Assembly (NCBI GenBank): GCA_930367215.1
Contig: OV884059.1
Span: 224,067,803-224,131,802, forward strand
Reading direction: 5' to 3'
Source of the DNA: Pollenia angustigena
Lineage: Eukaryota > Arthropoda > Insecta > Diptera > Polleniidae
Length of the DNA: 64,000 nucleotides
The notes below the pieces were generated by a model that did no database searches, was not told the DNA's origin, and worked only from the letters and a program-made list of their open reading frames with translations. Position 1 is the first letter of the stretch, and every line of letters begins with the position of its first letter. Position numbers and translations under genes: made by a program. Below are positions 1 to 11,038 of this stretch, one piece after another.

Positions 1-227
1 AAGCCATATTAGGTACGTGCATTAGAGGGAGCGATAGCCACCTAAAAGGCAAACGCTTAGAATGATTATTTGCGCTTTTGCTTTTCTTCTTTTCCGTAAA
101 AGAAGAGCAAGTTAAAAAGGAAAAAACTTAAGAAAAATTCTAAAAAATTGCTTCTTCATAAAACAGCAGACAAAGAAAATTCTTCCCTGGCTAGTAAAAG
201 CAAAAAAAAAAAGGTTCAAGAAAACTA
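1..227. other. A+T-rich flank, no gene seen
   Basis: Unique-looking A+T-rich sequence up to the TA duplicated by the first TIR element. No convincing reading frame or RNA signal was seen. Confidence 0.5.
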
Positions 228-1587
228 GGGAATGGTAAATGGATACCAAAATCGATTTTCGATTTTTCGATCGACTTTTTTTATTACGGTTTTTGAAATC
301 GATTAATCGAACCTCAAAATCGATTTTAAAATCGATTTCAAAATCGTTTAAGATAAATTTGCAAACTTATACCTTATATCACAAAGGGGTATACACCAGC
401 ATTTTTTTTGGAAAACTACTAGATAACTTGAACTGAGATTTTTACAGTGTGTAATATTACTACTTTTTATAATTTTCCTGCAAAAAGTGAAAATGTGTAA
501 ATTTTGAGATCGCCTTTAGAGGAACAAGTGCATGTACATTTTACATATTAAAATTGTGTTCTTCTGTAGTCAATCAGGCCTGTCACATAAATTAATTCCG
601 ATCGAAAGTGGAAGTGATTTCGTATCTTCCTTTACATTAAACGAAATCACTTTTGATCGGATTTAATTCTGTGACAAGCCTGAATGTATGGATAGTATTT
701 CAAAGGATTATTACAGTAGTTCCTGATCGGTGGCGACTGTTTCTTTGCTAAGTTACTATTAAGTTAGTTTAAAAAAAACACGTTTGCATGTCATTGATGC
801 CATAAAGATGCAGAGACATTTCCTTGTAATTTCGTATTTGTTAGGAAAAATTACATGCTTTTTGGTTGTTCACCCTGCTTTTATAACTAGATTTAAATAT
901 CGCTCACAGAGTCCTTATATTAAACTTGGAAGTATATCAAGGATACTAATACGTAAATACAACTTTAAACTGGGAAAACTGCATAAGCATACACTCATAA
1001 AATTATTACAGTAACTGATTGTAGGTTATTAAATTCGTTTTCGGTACTGTTAAAATTGAATAAAAATATAGTTATTTTACGAATAAATTTATTTTTCAAC
1101 ATTTATGTTTGTTATTAAAAAAACAAACTACCAAAAAATAATGTTTTCCGTATTTTTTTTTGTTAATTTGTTTGATTTTTATCGGTTAAAATATATTTTT
1201 TAAAAGTAAAAACTATTCAATTTTAACGAATATGATGTTCAATAAATAAAAAACTTAGAAATTACTGAAAAAATCATTTGTTTTAAATGAAATGTAAATG
1301 ATCCGTTTTTTAAATGAATTTTAATTTGTTTCAAATGAATTTTCGTTTGAATTTAACTACATAATATTTTGAGTGTACCTACAGACGTATGTATGTACGC
1401 ACAAAAAAAAAATAAGTTCTATTGTGCATGCCCATAATTTATCGATTTAATTAAGATTAAAATTAAAAATTGCCAAAATTTTGATAAAAATAAAAAAATC
1501 GATTTTAAAAGCCCAATAATCGATTTCAGTATAAAATCGCGTAATACGTAAATTCGATTGCAAAAATCGATTTTTTTTACCATTCCC
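228..1587 (+). mobile_element. TA-type TIR element, copy A (1.36 kb)
   Basis: Starts GGGAATGGTAAA and ends TTTACCATTCCC, directly flanked by TA on both sides (226-227 and 1588-1589), so the target duplication is TA. Both ends are rich in ATCGATTT blocks. An internal inverted repeat near 576-684 (TCAGGCCTGTCACA and its partner TGTGACAAGCCTGA) is also present in copies B and C, so it belongs to the element. No transposase frame was found. TA target plus TIR suggests a Tc1/mariner-type non-autonomous element; the superfamily is inference. The short frames inside (239-436, 784-1014) are not genes. Confidence 0.8.
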
Positions 1588-1589
1588 TA

Positions 1590-3054
1590 AAGAAAACGAA
1601 CAGCACAAAAATCTGTACGAATAAGTGCTAAAAAAAGTTCAAGTTCTTGCAAATAGAAGCTGAAGTTCCTGCTAGTAACCGCCGCGGGGACATCTTCATT
1701 GCCCTTTAATTAACGTATGGCCAATTTCAAGACCCTTTTGCTCAATAGTTGTTTTGTATTACACTTCTACAACTAGCAAAACATTGCGCATCATACATCG
1801 CTTTAAAATATGATTTTTAAAGGAGTGTTATTTTCCGAAAGGTTTTTTCGATAAAGTAGACCCATATGCGAATTCGTCAACAGTCAATTAAATAAAAATG
1901 TTAATTCAATCATGGAATACAGGAAGCTTAAGCTTGCAAGCTTTACAAACCTATGCTAAAGAATATTATCATCATGTTGCAGCATTTCCTCGTTATATCA
2001 TTAAGCACACACGCTATAAACAAAGATAAGGCTATTTTGATTTTGTAGCAACTTTCAAAAAAATATGTGCTTTAAGACAACAACGGTATAAGTTTCTTTA
2101 ATTACACTGTACAACAATTTCGAACTTTTTATAAAATAACGGGGTCCTGACAGTGGATTTCCTGTCCCGGCGCTGCTCGTGATTTTCTAAATAAAAATAA
2201 AAAATTAAATACTGGAGAACATCTATCTACCGGGTCAAAGCTTTATCAGGCAACTTATTTTTATTATATTTTTATTTTATTTGCGTATTAAAATAATAAA
2301 GGTCGAATAAAAATACATATTATATATAATTATATTTTAAATTTGTTTTTAAAAGTCCAAAAAGAATCCCACAACTCCCATATAACTTCCGAAAATTCCC
2401 TAGTTTTCTTTTTAACTTATTTTGGAAATCCTTTCCGTACCAAGATTGGATCTCAGGATTCCCATTACACAATTATTATAAACATATTGGGTCGTGCACA
2501 TAGTTCAGAAAACTTTTGATCCTAGCTTGCGATTGAAGAACACGTATGGAAATCTGTACAAAATAGGCCTATTTCGGGAGCGCCTGAAATTTAATTTTTC
2601 AAACATTTTTTGCAAAGCAAATTAAACTTGATGTAGCCTTTTATAAACGATAAACAGTGTATATCATTAGCTAAAATACGAAAAGGCGTAACTAACAAAA
2701 AAATTCAAAATCGAGTTATTTTTTACGTCCGGTTTTTGCAACGTTCTTTTCGAATGGATTCTGCCTTACATTCGCTGAGCTTATTTAAAAATTTCTTCTA
2801 GGTAGCAAAAAAATTTGGCAATCTGGACCAAAAATGGCTTTTTAACGAAATAAATTAAGAAATGGCAAAAATGGCATATGCCATAAAAACTTGCCCTGGT
2901 CATTACAATTAACAAAAGTTTTAAAGGACATCTTGAGTTTAACTGTTTATGTTAAGTTTTTGGATTTAATGTGTTCCAACATATATGGTAAAATTTGATG
3001 GCCAACATTTTTACATAACATTCCAACTAGAGTTTGCTAAAAACCGTAAAAATG
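1590..3054. other. A+T-rich intergenic DNA with a dispersed repeat
   Basis: No gene recognised. Around 2650-2725 lies a dispersed repeat of the type GTTAGCTAAAACGCAAAAAG, which recurs on one or the other strand near 28565-28630, 29330-29400 and 30020-30080. The rest looks like degraded repeat sequence. Confidence 0.5.
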
Positions 3055-3985
3055 TGAAACCGCGATTAAAAATGATTTAAACCGGTCGGTTTCGGGTCGG
3101 TTTTCGGTTTTGAAAATATCCCAATAAAACTACATACATATACAATATTGTATGTAATACAGTTTATTTATTTGTTTCAACCCAGCTAGCATTTGGGTGA
3201 TAATTTTTTGTAAAAATCACCTAAGTGAGTATTCTCAGATCCCTTAAATTGATTACAAACTGATTTATCACTTGAACAATTGAAACAGCATTCATATATT
3301 ATTCAATCATATGAAATCATTGAAAAAGGAATAAGAAAATTGTATCACAAATGATTCTTTGAGGTGATTTATCGGTAGGGTACCATTGTCTTACAACGAT
3401 GTATTATTTATTATTGGAATTTGAACTCATATGCGATTATTTTTTATTCGTGAAGCTGATTCCTGAAAGATTCAATAATGAAAAATTATTAATCATATTC
3501 GAGTCTTTTCTGATTATAAAAGATTCTTTTGTAAGGAGAAATGGCACCCAACCCGCGACTCTTCTTAATGAGTCATTTATGATTCGTTTTTTTGTAAGTG
3601 TAACTGATACTGATTAATCAGTTTTTGGATCACCAAAACTACTTCAAAAAGAATCAACAAGATGATTTTTGAAAAAAAAAATTATCTTCCAAATGCTAGC
3701 AGGGAACAAAGGTACTTTTATTAAAAAAAAACATATTTGTTTATCTTAGAACTTATTTTAAATTATAAGAGTTTTTGAAACACCTTGCCATTGTTTCAAG
3801 CTGTTATGTATAAGCTTTTTTATGTGAAGTTCGAGTATAATGTAAATATAATTTGCAATTTCTTTTAGCATAAATATATTTTTAATGCAGTTAAAAATCG
3901 AGTTTTTTTGTCGGTTTTCGGTTTCGTTTTAGGCATTAAAAACCGCGGTTTCGATTTCGGTTAAAACCGAACAGCAATCCCTAAT
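3055..3985. mobile_element. Degenerate GGTTTTCGGTTTT inverted-repeat element
   Basis: Blocks built on AACCGCG and CGGTTTTCGGTTT occur at 3058-3115 and, inverted, at 3890-3985. They bracket a second element (3181-3704). The right end reads AACCGAACAGCAATCCCTA, which looks like a decayed terminal repeat. No coding potential. Superfamily unknown. Confidence 0.45.
3181..3704. mobile_element. MITE with CCCWGCTAGCATTTGG ends
   Basis: Left end CCCAGCTAGCATTTGG and right end CCAAATGCTAGCAGGG form terminal inverted repeats about 30 bp long. The interior has repeated GATTCTTT/ATGATT motifs. No clear target duplication could be assigned. The 72-codon frame at 3399-3617 lies wholly inside and is not considered a gene. 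Confidence 0.65.
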
Positions 3986-4799
3986 TCCAACCCTGCCCTA
4001 GCCTTTCTTAGGAATGTTGTTTACGATTTGTAAGAATAGAGCAAAAAAAGAACGTAATAAATAGGGAGTTAGAGGGTTAATAAGTTCCACAAAAACATTT
4101 GCCGTAAAATTTTCAATAAAGGTTTGGTTTTTTATTTTTAACAGCCAAAAGGGACATAAATTAATGAGCCGAACCGAACACAATGAAGTTTGTGGAATTA
4201 AAAAAAACGAACGGTGTTAAATGTTCTCATCTTTTGTTGAGTTTGATAAAAACAGTATTATTTTTTTGTTCGAAAGATGACGAACAGAGAAACGTTATTT
4301 TTTTAACGATTTTCTACACAAACACTATTAGCGTTTGTATTTTCCACAAATCTATTGAACCCAACACTAAGGAACGATATTTTGTGTTTATTTTCGAACA
4401 CTGAGTTAAACTATTATTATTTTTTCTTAAAAAGTTATACATATTCATCTAAATAAAGTTGTTTTTATTCGACCTTTCTATTTGTGACGCGAAAAATAGA
4501 ACGGGACCTAAGGGTTTTGCCATTTTAAAGATTTAAATACGTGTACCATCACAGCGTGTTAGTATTGGTCTCATTTGAAAGCGACACATATCAACCTTGT
4601 TGGTCCTTGAAAACGCGCGTAGGTCGTCCCTACCTCTTGTTTTGTGTAGTTGGTTTTTACTGTTCCCTTTACCTTACTGGTCCCTTTCTCTATGCGCTGT
4701 CACATTTATAAATAAAAAAAAATGCTTTTGTTTGAGTTTGAGGTGGTCAGTAGTGAAATTAATTAGGCGAGAAAAATGTGGTTATCATTAGCTGTCGAT
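3986..4799. other. Intergenic, no feature recognised
   Basis: Short frames on both strands (for example 4183-4404 and 4597-4791) have no recognisable family motif. An inverted GAACCGAAC/CGAACG-type motif near 4165-4350 hints at old repeat DNA. Confidence 0.4.
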
Positions 4800-5517
4800 T
4801 AGGGATTGGTAAATCGATTTCGATTCCAATTGAAAAATGAATTTCATGGTGAAAAAAATCGATTTTTTGCAATCGAATTTACGTATGCGATTTTATACTG
4901 AAATCGATTATTGGGCTTTTAAAATCGATTTTTTTATTTCTATCAAAATTTTGGCAGTTTTTAATTTTAATCTTAATTAAATCGATAAATTATGGGCATG
5001 CACAATAGAACTTTTTTTTTTGTGTGTACATACGTCTCAGAGAACCTCAAAACGCACTATTTTTGTGCATTTATTCATACGCTAAAATTTACAATAACTC
5101 TATACATGCAAAACAAAGTTCAACGTGGGTAATTTTTTTTTCCTTTCGTACACATTTGATATTTTCATTTATTCGTTTTTTATTGAAAGTGCTTTATTTG
5201 CATTTTTGTTGCTCACGCAATATAACACAACCACTGTTGCCAGAAGTGCAGATTTCTCTGCATTTTGCAGATTTTTTCGTTGCCAAAATAGCAAAGTGAG
5301 ATTTGCAGATTTTTGCTGTCAAATTGCAGGTTTTTTAAATTAATTGTGTAGACATCACTTTTCTTTATTTTCCTTTTCGTTTATTCATACATATGTATAT
5401 ATATATGTACATACATACACTTTTGGAAATATGTATATATGTGAAATTAAAAGTTTTGACTCAAGACTTTTATTCCCAAAAATTTGCCTTTTTATTCAAA
5501 AAATATTTGTTTTGTCA

Positions 5518-5748
5518 TATTCATCAGCTAATGTGGAACGAATATTTAGCCAAGTAAATATTAATAAAACAAAGCAAAGAAATCGTTTAGATAAAGAATC
5601 GCTGGAAGGAATTTTGTACACAAAAGACTTTCTTAAATTAATAAATCAAATTGTTTTAATACTCCGATACAAAATAAAATTTTACGGCAAATTACTTCTG
5701 AAATTTACAATAAATAAATGCATAAATTATTTTAAATACGATATATGA
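5518..5748 (+). pseudogene. hAT transposase C-terminal dimerisation fragment
   Basis: The open frame 5344-5748 carries from about codon 59 the sequence SSANVERIFSQ followed by KTKQRNRL, a typical signature of the hAT-family C-terminal dimerisation domain that mediates transposase self-association. The first 50 or so codons do not resemble a transposase and are probably chance. The RNase H-like catalytic region is missing, so no active enzyme is encoded. It is enclosed by the hAT termini at 5232 and 6565. Confident about the domain, not about the exact start. Confidence 0.8.
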
Positions 5749-5801
5749 ACAATGTATTTGGATATACATTTTTATGTTTTATGTAAAAAATTATAAATAT
5801 T

Positions 5802-6048
5802 CAGGTACCTATGTGATTAAAATTGATCGATTTCAAAACGATGGTTTTTAAAAGTTGTGATGAATTGCGACCAATTTTTAATTTCATTTCTGAATAAGTC
5901 TTTATTTTTTGTTCAAAAATTTATCTAACAAGAATATACAAAGAAAGTAAGAGAAAAATTTATTATAAATAATTTTTAAAAGATACAGAAAACGATGTTA
6001 TCGGATTTAAATCGTTTTATTTTAAAAATAGTTTTCCATCAAATACTG
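5802..6048. mobile_element. MITE, CAGGTATGTGAT family, copy 1
   Basis: Starts CAGGTACCTATGTGATTAAA and ends TTTTCCATCAAATACTG. Diverged sibling of the next element, 20 bp away. Inner part carries GATCGATTTCAAAACGA and inverted ATCGTTTT blocks. No coding potential. Confidence 0.6.
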
Positions 6049-6068
6049 ATCGTTTATATACTTATATA

Positions 6069-6337
6069 CAGGTATGTGATGAAAATCGATCGATTTCAAA
6101 ACGACAGTTTTTAAAAGGTGTGATGAATTTCGAAGGATTTTAAAATCCATTTCTGAATTAAAGTCTTGAATTTTCGTTCGGAAAACACTTCATTTAACGT
6201 ATATAATATAACATTTAAAAGAATAAAGACTGAAAATAAAAGAAGTATGTATTTAAAATCCATTTAAAAGATACTGAAAACGATATTTACGGTTTCAAAT
6301 CTTTTCGTTTTTAAAATCGATTTCCATCACATACCTG
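6069..6337. mobile_element. MITE, CAGGTATGTGAT family, copy 2
   Basis: Terminal inverted repeats CAGGTATGTGATGAAAATCG and GATTTCCATCACATACCTG. Very short spacing from copy 1 suggests tandem insertion or duplication. No clear target duplication. Confidence 0.7.
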
Positions 6338-6899
6338 ATAATGTTTTTCTTTTGTATATACTAAATTTTTATTTTAACGTACCAAAATGTTAAATACACC
6401 TTTTAGTTTGTTGTATGAATTCGAAAATAAGAAAAATCAATCCCAAAATAAAGTATTTTAATTTCCCAGATTTTTTGCAGATTTTTACATTTTTTTTTTT
6501 GCAGATTTTCGAGATTTTTTGACCCAATTTTGAAGACTTTTTGGATACATTTTCTGGCAACAGTGAACACAACTGAGTAAATTCAAAAGAGCACATTCTC
6601 TATACTTTTGTTTACATTAACAACAACAACAATAAACAACGATGAGACGCTTTTTCAAAATTAACAACAATAAAAACAACAATAACAAAAATACATTGTA
6701 CCTAGTAGGTAAGTATGTGTGTTTAGTTTCATTTAAATTTTTTTTTTTCTTGTACTACATCAGTGATGTTAACTTATATTTTTTCATTACCTTACGGCCC
6801 TCTAAAAATTACCGTTTTTGAGAAGAAATTACCGTACGCAAAGGTTTTTAATCAAAACATTACTGTGCTGTTTTCAAATGACTGGCGATTGATTGTGTA

Positions 6900-7206
6900 C
6901 ACAGAAAAATTTTTTTCACTAATTAAAGCATTAATCAAAATAAAAATCCGTTTTAATTAAAAATTTAATCAAGTGAATTAACGTTTAATCAAGTGAATTA
7001 AACGTTTAATCAAATGTATTAAACGTTTAATTGATAATATTAATTTGTACCAGTAAAGAAATTAATAATATAAATTAAACATTTAATTCATTTAAATAAA
7101 CGGTTATTTCACTTGATTAAACGTTTAATTCAATTGATTAAATTTTTAATTAAAACTGATTTTATTTTTGATTAATGCTTTAATTGGTGAAATATTTTTT
7201 TCTGTG
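6900..7206. mobile_element. TA-type MITE, CACAGAAAAA ends (307 bp)
   Basis: Ends CACAGAAAAATTTTTTTC and its inverted partner ending TTTTTTTCTGTG, flanked by TA (6898-6899 and 7207-7208). The middle is a long A+T palindrome with TTTAATCAAGTGAATTAA repeats. Mariner-type by TA target; non-autonomous. Confidence 0.7.
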
Positions 7207-7784
7207 TAGTAAAATTTTTATGAAAAGCACTCAGTTTATTGCCTGTCATTTGAAAATAGCACATAAGAGCAGTATTCATAAAAAATTTACATATATAAAT
7301 TTAAAATGATAATTAGTATTGTGGTAATTTTGTTGAACTATTTATAGTTTTTAATCCATAAAAATAACAATTTTAATTAAATTTCATGTTGTAAAATTCC
7401 TTTCTTCAAAAAATAATTTAATGAAAATTAAATTTAATTAACTTAAGCCTGATTAAAAATATTGAAAATTTCGATTAAATTTAAAATGTGTTTTATGAAA
7501 ATGTTTGTCTTAAAATACATTTTTAACAAAAATTATTGTATTTTTATGAATAAGGCAGTAAAATAATTTTCAATAAAATCAATCCATCTGTACTTAACTT
7601 TAGCCACATTTAAGCGCGGCTATTTTATGTTTAAGAAATGTTGATTTTAAAACAAACAAAAAGTTAAATATAAAATTAATAATGTACAAGAGTAATTTAA
7701 TTTTTCGTATCTTGCACTTATAGGTTTTACGAAAACATTTGGAGAAACTTAATGTTCTTAAATTTTTGTATAACATTTATCCAT

Positions 7785-9470
7785 TTTTATACCCTCCACC
7801 ACAATTAGTTGTGAAGAGGGTATATTCAGTTTGTCATTCCGTGTGAAACTTTTTTACTATTCATCTCAGACCCTATAAAGTATATATATTCTGGGTCCTT
7901 GAGTAATTTTAAGTCGATTTAGCCATGTCCGTCTGTCTGTCCGTCTGTCCGTCTGTTGAAAACACGCTCACTTTCGAAAAACTCAAAAGAAATCAACAAA
8001 CTTGGTGTCAAATTGCTTGTAGTTATCCTAAGCAGTTTGGGATTGAAATTCAGCAAAATCGGTTCAATAGGATCTGAGCTATGAATCAAAATGTGGAACC
8101 ACCACCTAAAAAAAATTGATAATTTTGTTACAAAAACTAACATAAATGGTGGAAAAATGCACAGAATGATATAAGATTTCGCAACAATTCGTTTTATTCA
8201 ACTGGAAATCACGCTGTGAAATTTCGTGAAGATCCGTCAGTCATTTACCCTAGGCCCCATATAAGCCCTACTCCCGGAAAACAGTATATTAAGCCTAAAA
8301 CCCTAACTAACAATGCTATCATTACAAATTTTGGCAAGTCACAGTTGCATAGGACTAGAAATTAAACTGTTAAGTTTCGTGAAGATCGGTCCATAATTTA
8401 CCATAGACCCCATATAAAACCTACTTCCGGAAAACAACTTAGTACGCCTAAAAACGTAAAAAATAATGCTATCATAACAAAATTTGGTACATCAAAGTTT
8501 TATAGAACTAAAAATAAATCCTTGAAATTTCGTGAAGATCGGTTCATAATTTACCATAGGCCCCATATAAACTTTACTCCCGGAAAACAACTTAGTACGC
8601 CTAAAAACGTAAAAAATAATGCTATCATAACAAAATTTGGTACATCAAAGTTTTATTGGACAAGAAATAAAATTGTGTTATTTCGTGAAGATCGGTCCAT
8701 AACTTACCCTGGGCCCCATATAAACCTTACTCCCGGAAAACAGTTTAGTACGCCTAAATCCGTAAAAAATAATGCTATCATAACAAAATTTGGTACATCA
8801 AAGTGTTATAGGACAGGAAATAAAACTGTGTAATTTTGTGAAGATCGGTCCATAATTTACCCTGGGCCCCATATAAACCCTACTCCCGGAAAACAGTTTA
8901 GTACGCCTAAAACCGTAAAAAATAACGCTAGCGTAACAAAATTTGGTATATCAAAGTTTTATAGGACAAGAAATAAAATTGTGTTATTTCGTGAAGATCA
9001 GTCCATAACTTACCCTGGGCCCCATATAAACCTTACTCCCGGAAAACAGTTTAGTACGCCTAAATCCGTAAAAAATAATGCTATCATAACAAAATTTGCT
9101 ACATCAAAGTTTTATAGGACAAGAAATAACACTGTGAAATTTCGTGATGATCGGTCCATAATTTACCTTGGGCTCCATATAAACCCTACTACCGGAAAAC
9201 AGTTTAGTACGCCTAAAACCGTAAAAAATAATGCAATCATAACAAATTTTGGCCCGTCACAGTTTTATAGGACTATTAATGATACTGTGAAATTTCGTGA
9301 TGATCGGTCCATAATAAACCCTTCTACCGGAAAACAGTTTGGTTGCCTTAAACCATAATTAATAACAAATCGTCACAGTTTAAGATTATAATAACATCAT
9401 AAACATTCGAACTGTCGGTGGAGGGTATCAAAGATTCGGCACAGCCGAATATAGCACTCTAACTTGTTTA
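7785..9470. mobile_element. Element with TACCCTCCACC ends and 153-bp repeats
   Basis: Left part has TATACCCTCCACCAC; the right part has the inverted GTGGAGGGTATC followed by ATTCGGCACAGCCGAATATA and CTTGTTTA. A microsatellite-like CCGTCTGTCTGTCC block sits near 7926-7952. The core is a tandem array (8213-9360). Related pieces occur at 20620-20665 (right end) and, inverted and decayed, at 31550-32220. Superfamily undetermined; a Helitron-like or foldback origin is possible. Confidence 0.6.
8213..9360. repeat. Tandem array, 153-bp unit, about 8 copies
   Basis: The motif GTGAAGATCGGTCCATAA recurs at about 8228, 8382, 8533, 8686, 8839, 8992, 9145 and 9298, mostly exactly 153 bp apart. Each unit also carries CCCATATAAACC, CCGGAAAACA and GTACGCCTAAA. 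Because 153 is a multiple of three, frames stay open across units; the apparent proteins at 8522-8833 and 8981-9358 are repeat translations, not genes. Confidence 0.9.
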
Positions 9471-10031
9471 ATCTAAAATGGTCGTTAAAATTATAAAACC
9501 TACAAAAATTCAAATTTCTTTAAATTACCGTATTTTAAATAAAATTACCTTGCTACCTTTTGCGGCCCAAAATTACCCTAAAAAAGGGTAATTACCGTAC
9601 GGTTAACATCACTGTACTACATAGTTAATGCTGCATAAATACATGAGTAATGATTGTTTCATTTCTGGCTCTTTCGTTTCTTTACCAAACAATCATTTGC
9701 TCTCAGAACACTTAGAATCTTTATAAAAAAAAACGAAGGCAACGATTGTATAAATAACAAAGCACGATGTGCGTTATTTGAATGACTGCAAACCAGCAGC
9801 GAATATTTGCGGTTGCGCGAGTTTGACTGTATGACCGTAAGCGTGTGTATTTGTTGTCGTTAATTAAATGCGATTTTTTTTCAATTGCAAAAAGCTATTC
9901 TCTGATACGTCTGTAGGTATGCTTATGCAGTTTTCCCAGTTTAAAGTTGTAATTTTACGTATTTACCTATTAGTATCCTTGATATACTTCCAAGTTTAAT
10001 ATAAGGGCTCTGTGAGCGATATTTAAATCTA

Positions 10032-10218
10032 CACTGAAAGAATTTTCTTCGCAATACTAACGAATTTTGACATTAATCCCATGAAAAATTGCATTATAAA
10101 GGAACCTATGCAGCGCTTCGTTGGATCAATGAAACCTGTTTCATTAAAAGGACTTAATGAAACATTACATCAGATCCATGAATATTATTCATTGGATTAA
10201 TACTTTCAATAAAGTAAA

Positions 10219-10249
<31 letters not shown>

Positions 10250-10968
10250 CTTTTTTTTCTTTTTTCTTATTTTATTTTACTTTATTTTATTTTATTTTTT
10301 ATTTTTTTTCTGTCTCTGGTGGGATTCGAACATGCAACCTCGGTGCTGATAGACTAGCTCACTACCAGCTAGTCTACAGGGGCAGTGTAGTTTTTGTATG
10401 AAAAAACTATGTTTTGTTCTCAATTAAGAGCGTAAATATGAGATTAAATTGTCCATAATAACAATAACAACGTTGATTGAAAGTGGATTGAAAGTATCTG
10501 TTTCATTACTATAATGACATTTTTATTGTCATAATGAAAATTTAAATTTATGAAGGAAATTATTGAAATATGTTGCTTTTATAAAAAAAATTTTTGATTT
10601 CATAAATTTAATGGCATACATGTTACATTAGATGTATGAAATTATTAAATCTTACATTTTTTAAATAACAATTAAACATTTTTTTAAGGAAACTATAATT
10701 TTGTATTAATTTATGAATATAGTTATGTTTGTTTATTGATTTTTTGTGTTCCCAATTAAAATTTTTTGTTTTACTTAGACAAACTTAAGTTTTCATAAAT
10801 CCAATGAAAATTTTTAACGTAATTACGAAATCTAATGAAGCGATTTTAACGAAAATACTTCATCAAACCTATGAAATTCCATTTAGACAATGAAAATTTT
10901 CATTTACCCAAGGAAAACTTTTTTATGAAAATGATTCATTAAATATATGAAGCATTTTTCTTTCAGTG
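10032..10968. mobile_element. TA-type TIR element, CACTGAAAGAA ends (0.94 kb)
   Basis: Terminal repeats CACTGAAAGAATTTTC and GCATTTTTCTTTCAGTG, flanked by TA (10030-10031 and 10969-10970). Copy A of the host repeat has the uninterrupted AAATCTAGTTATAA, which confirms the insertion point. No transposase frame. A tRNA-like segment lies inside at 10316-10392. Confidence 0.75.
10316..10392 (-). other. tRNA-like segment with B-box-like GTTCGAATCCC
   Basis: On the minus strand the segment reads through TAGCTGGTAGTGAG, resembling a Pol III A box, and TGTTCGAATCCC, resembling a B box. The arms do not pair into a proper cloverleaf, so this is not called a tRNA gene. It could be a decayed tRNA or SINE head captured by the element. 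Confidence 0.35.
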
Positions 10969-11038
10969 TAGTTATAAGCAGAGTGAAAAAACAAAAAGTA
11001 TGTAATTTATCCTAACAAATACATCAATGCATCAATGA

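Larger units (their letters stand above)
5232..6565 (+). mobile_element. hAT element 3 (CACTGTTGCCAG ends)
   Basis: Terminal repeats CACTGTTGCCAGAA and TTCTGGCAACAGTG, with an exact 8-bp target duplication AACACAAC at 5224-5231 and 6566-6573. It lies inside hAT element 1. It retains only the C-terminal hAT dimerisation region of a transposase (5518-5748), so it is an internally deleted copy. Two MITEs (5802-6048, 6069-6337) lie in its right half. Confidence 0.85.
6761..9614. mobile_element. hAT-type element 2 (CAGTGATGTTAAC ends)
   Basis: Terminal repeats CAGTGATGTTAAC and GTTAACATCACTG with an exact 8-bp target duplication TACTACAT (6753-6760 and 9615-9622). The related sequence at 31083-31125 has a single TACTACAT with nothing inserted, a natural empty site. 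The interior holds a TA-type MITE (6900-7206), an A+T-rich part (7207-7784) related in inverted pieces to 62598-62770, and a tandem-repeat element (7785-9470). No transposase recognised. Confidence 0.85.
5038..9904. mobile_element. hAT-type element 1 (CAGAGAA ends, nested)
   Basis: Begins CAGAGAACC, ends ATTCTCTG, and is flanked by an exact 8-bp duplication ATACGTCT (5030-5037 and 9905-9912), the hAT hallmark. Once two inner hAT elements (5232-6565 and 6761-9614) are removed, only about 0.7 kb remains, without a transposase frame, so it is non-autonomous. A second, left-truncated copy lies at 31032-31400 and shows the uninterrupted TACTACAT site where the inner element 6761-9614 inserted. Confidence 0.85.

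Noticed and set aside
576..684. Inner CAGGCCTGTCACA inverted repeat as an independent MITE
   Set aside because: Present at the same position in all three copies of the TA-type element and without a clear target duplication, so treated as part of that element.
8522..9358. Apparent 103- and 125-codon proteins
   Set aside because: They are translations of a 153-bp tandem repeat inside a mobile element; no independent evidence of coding.
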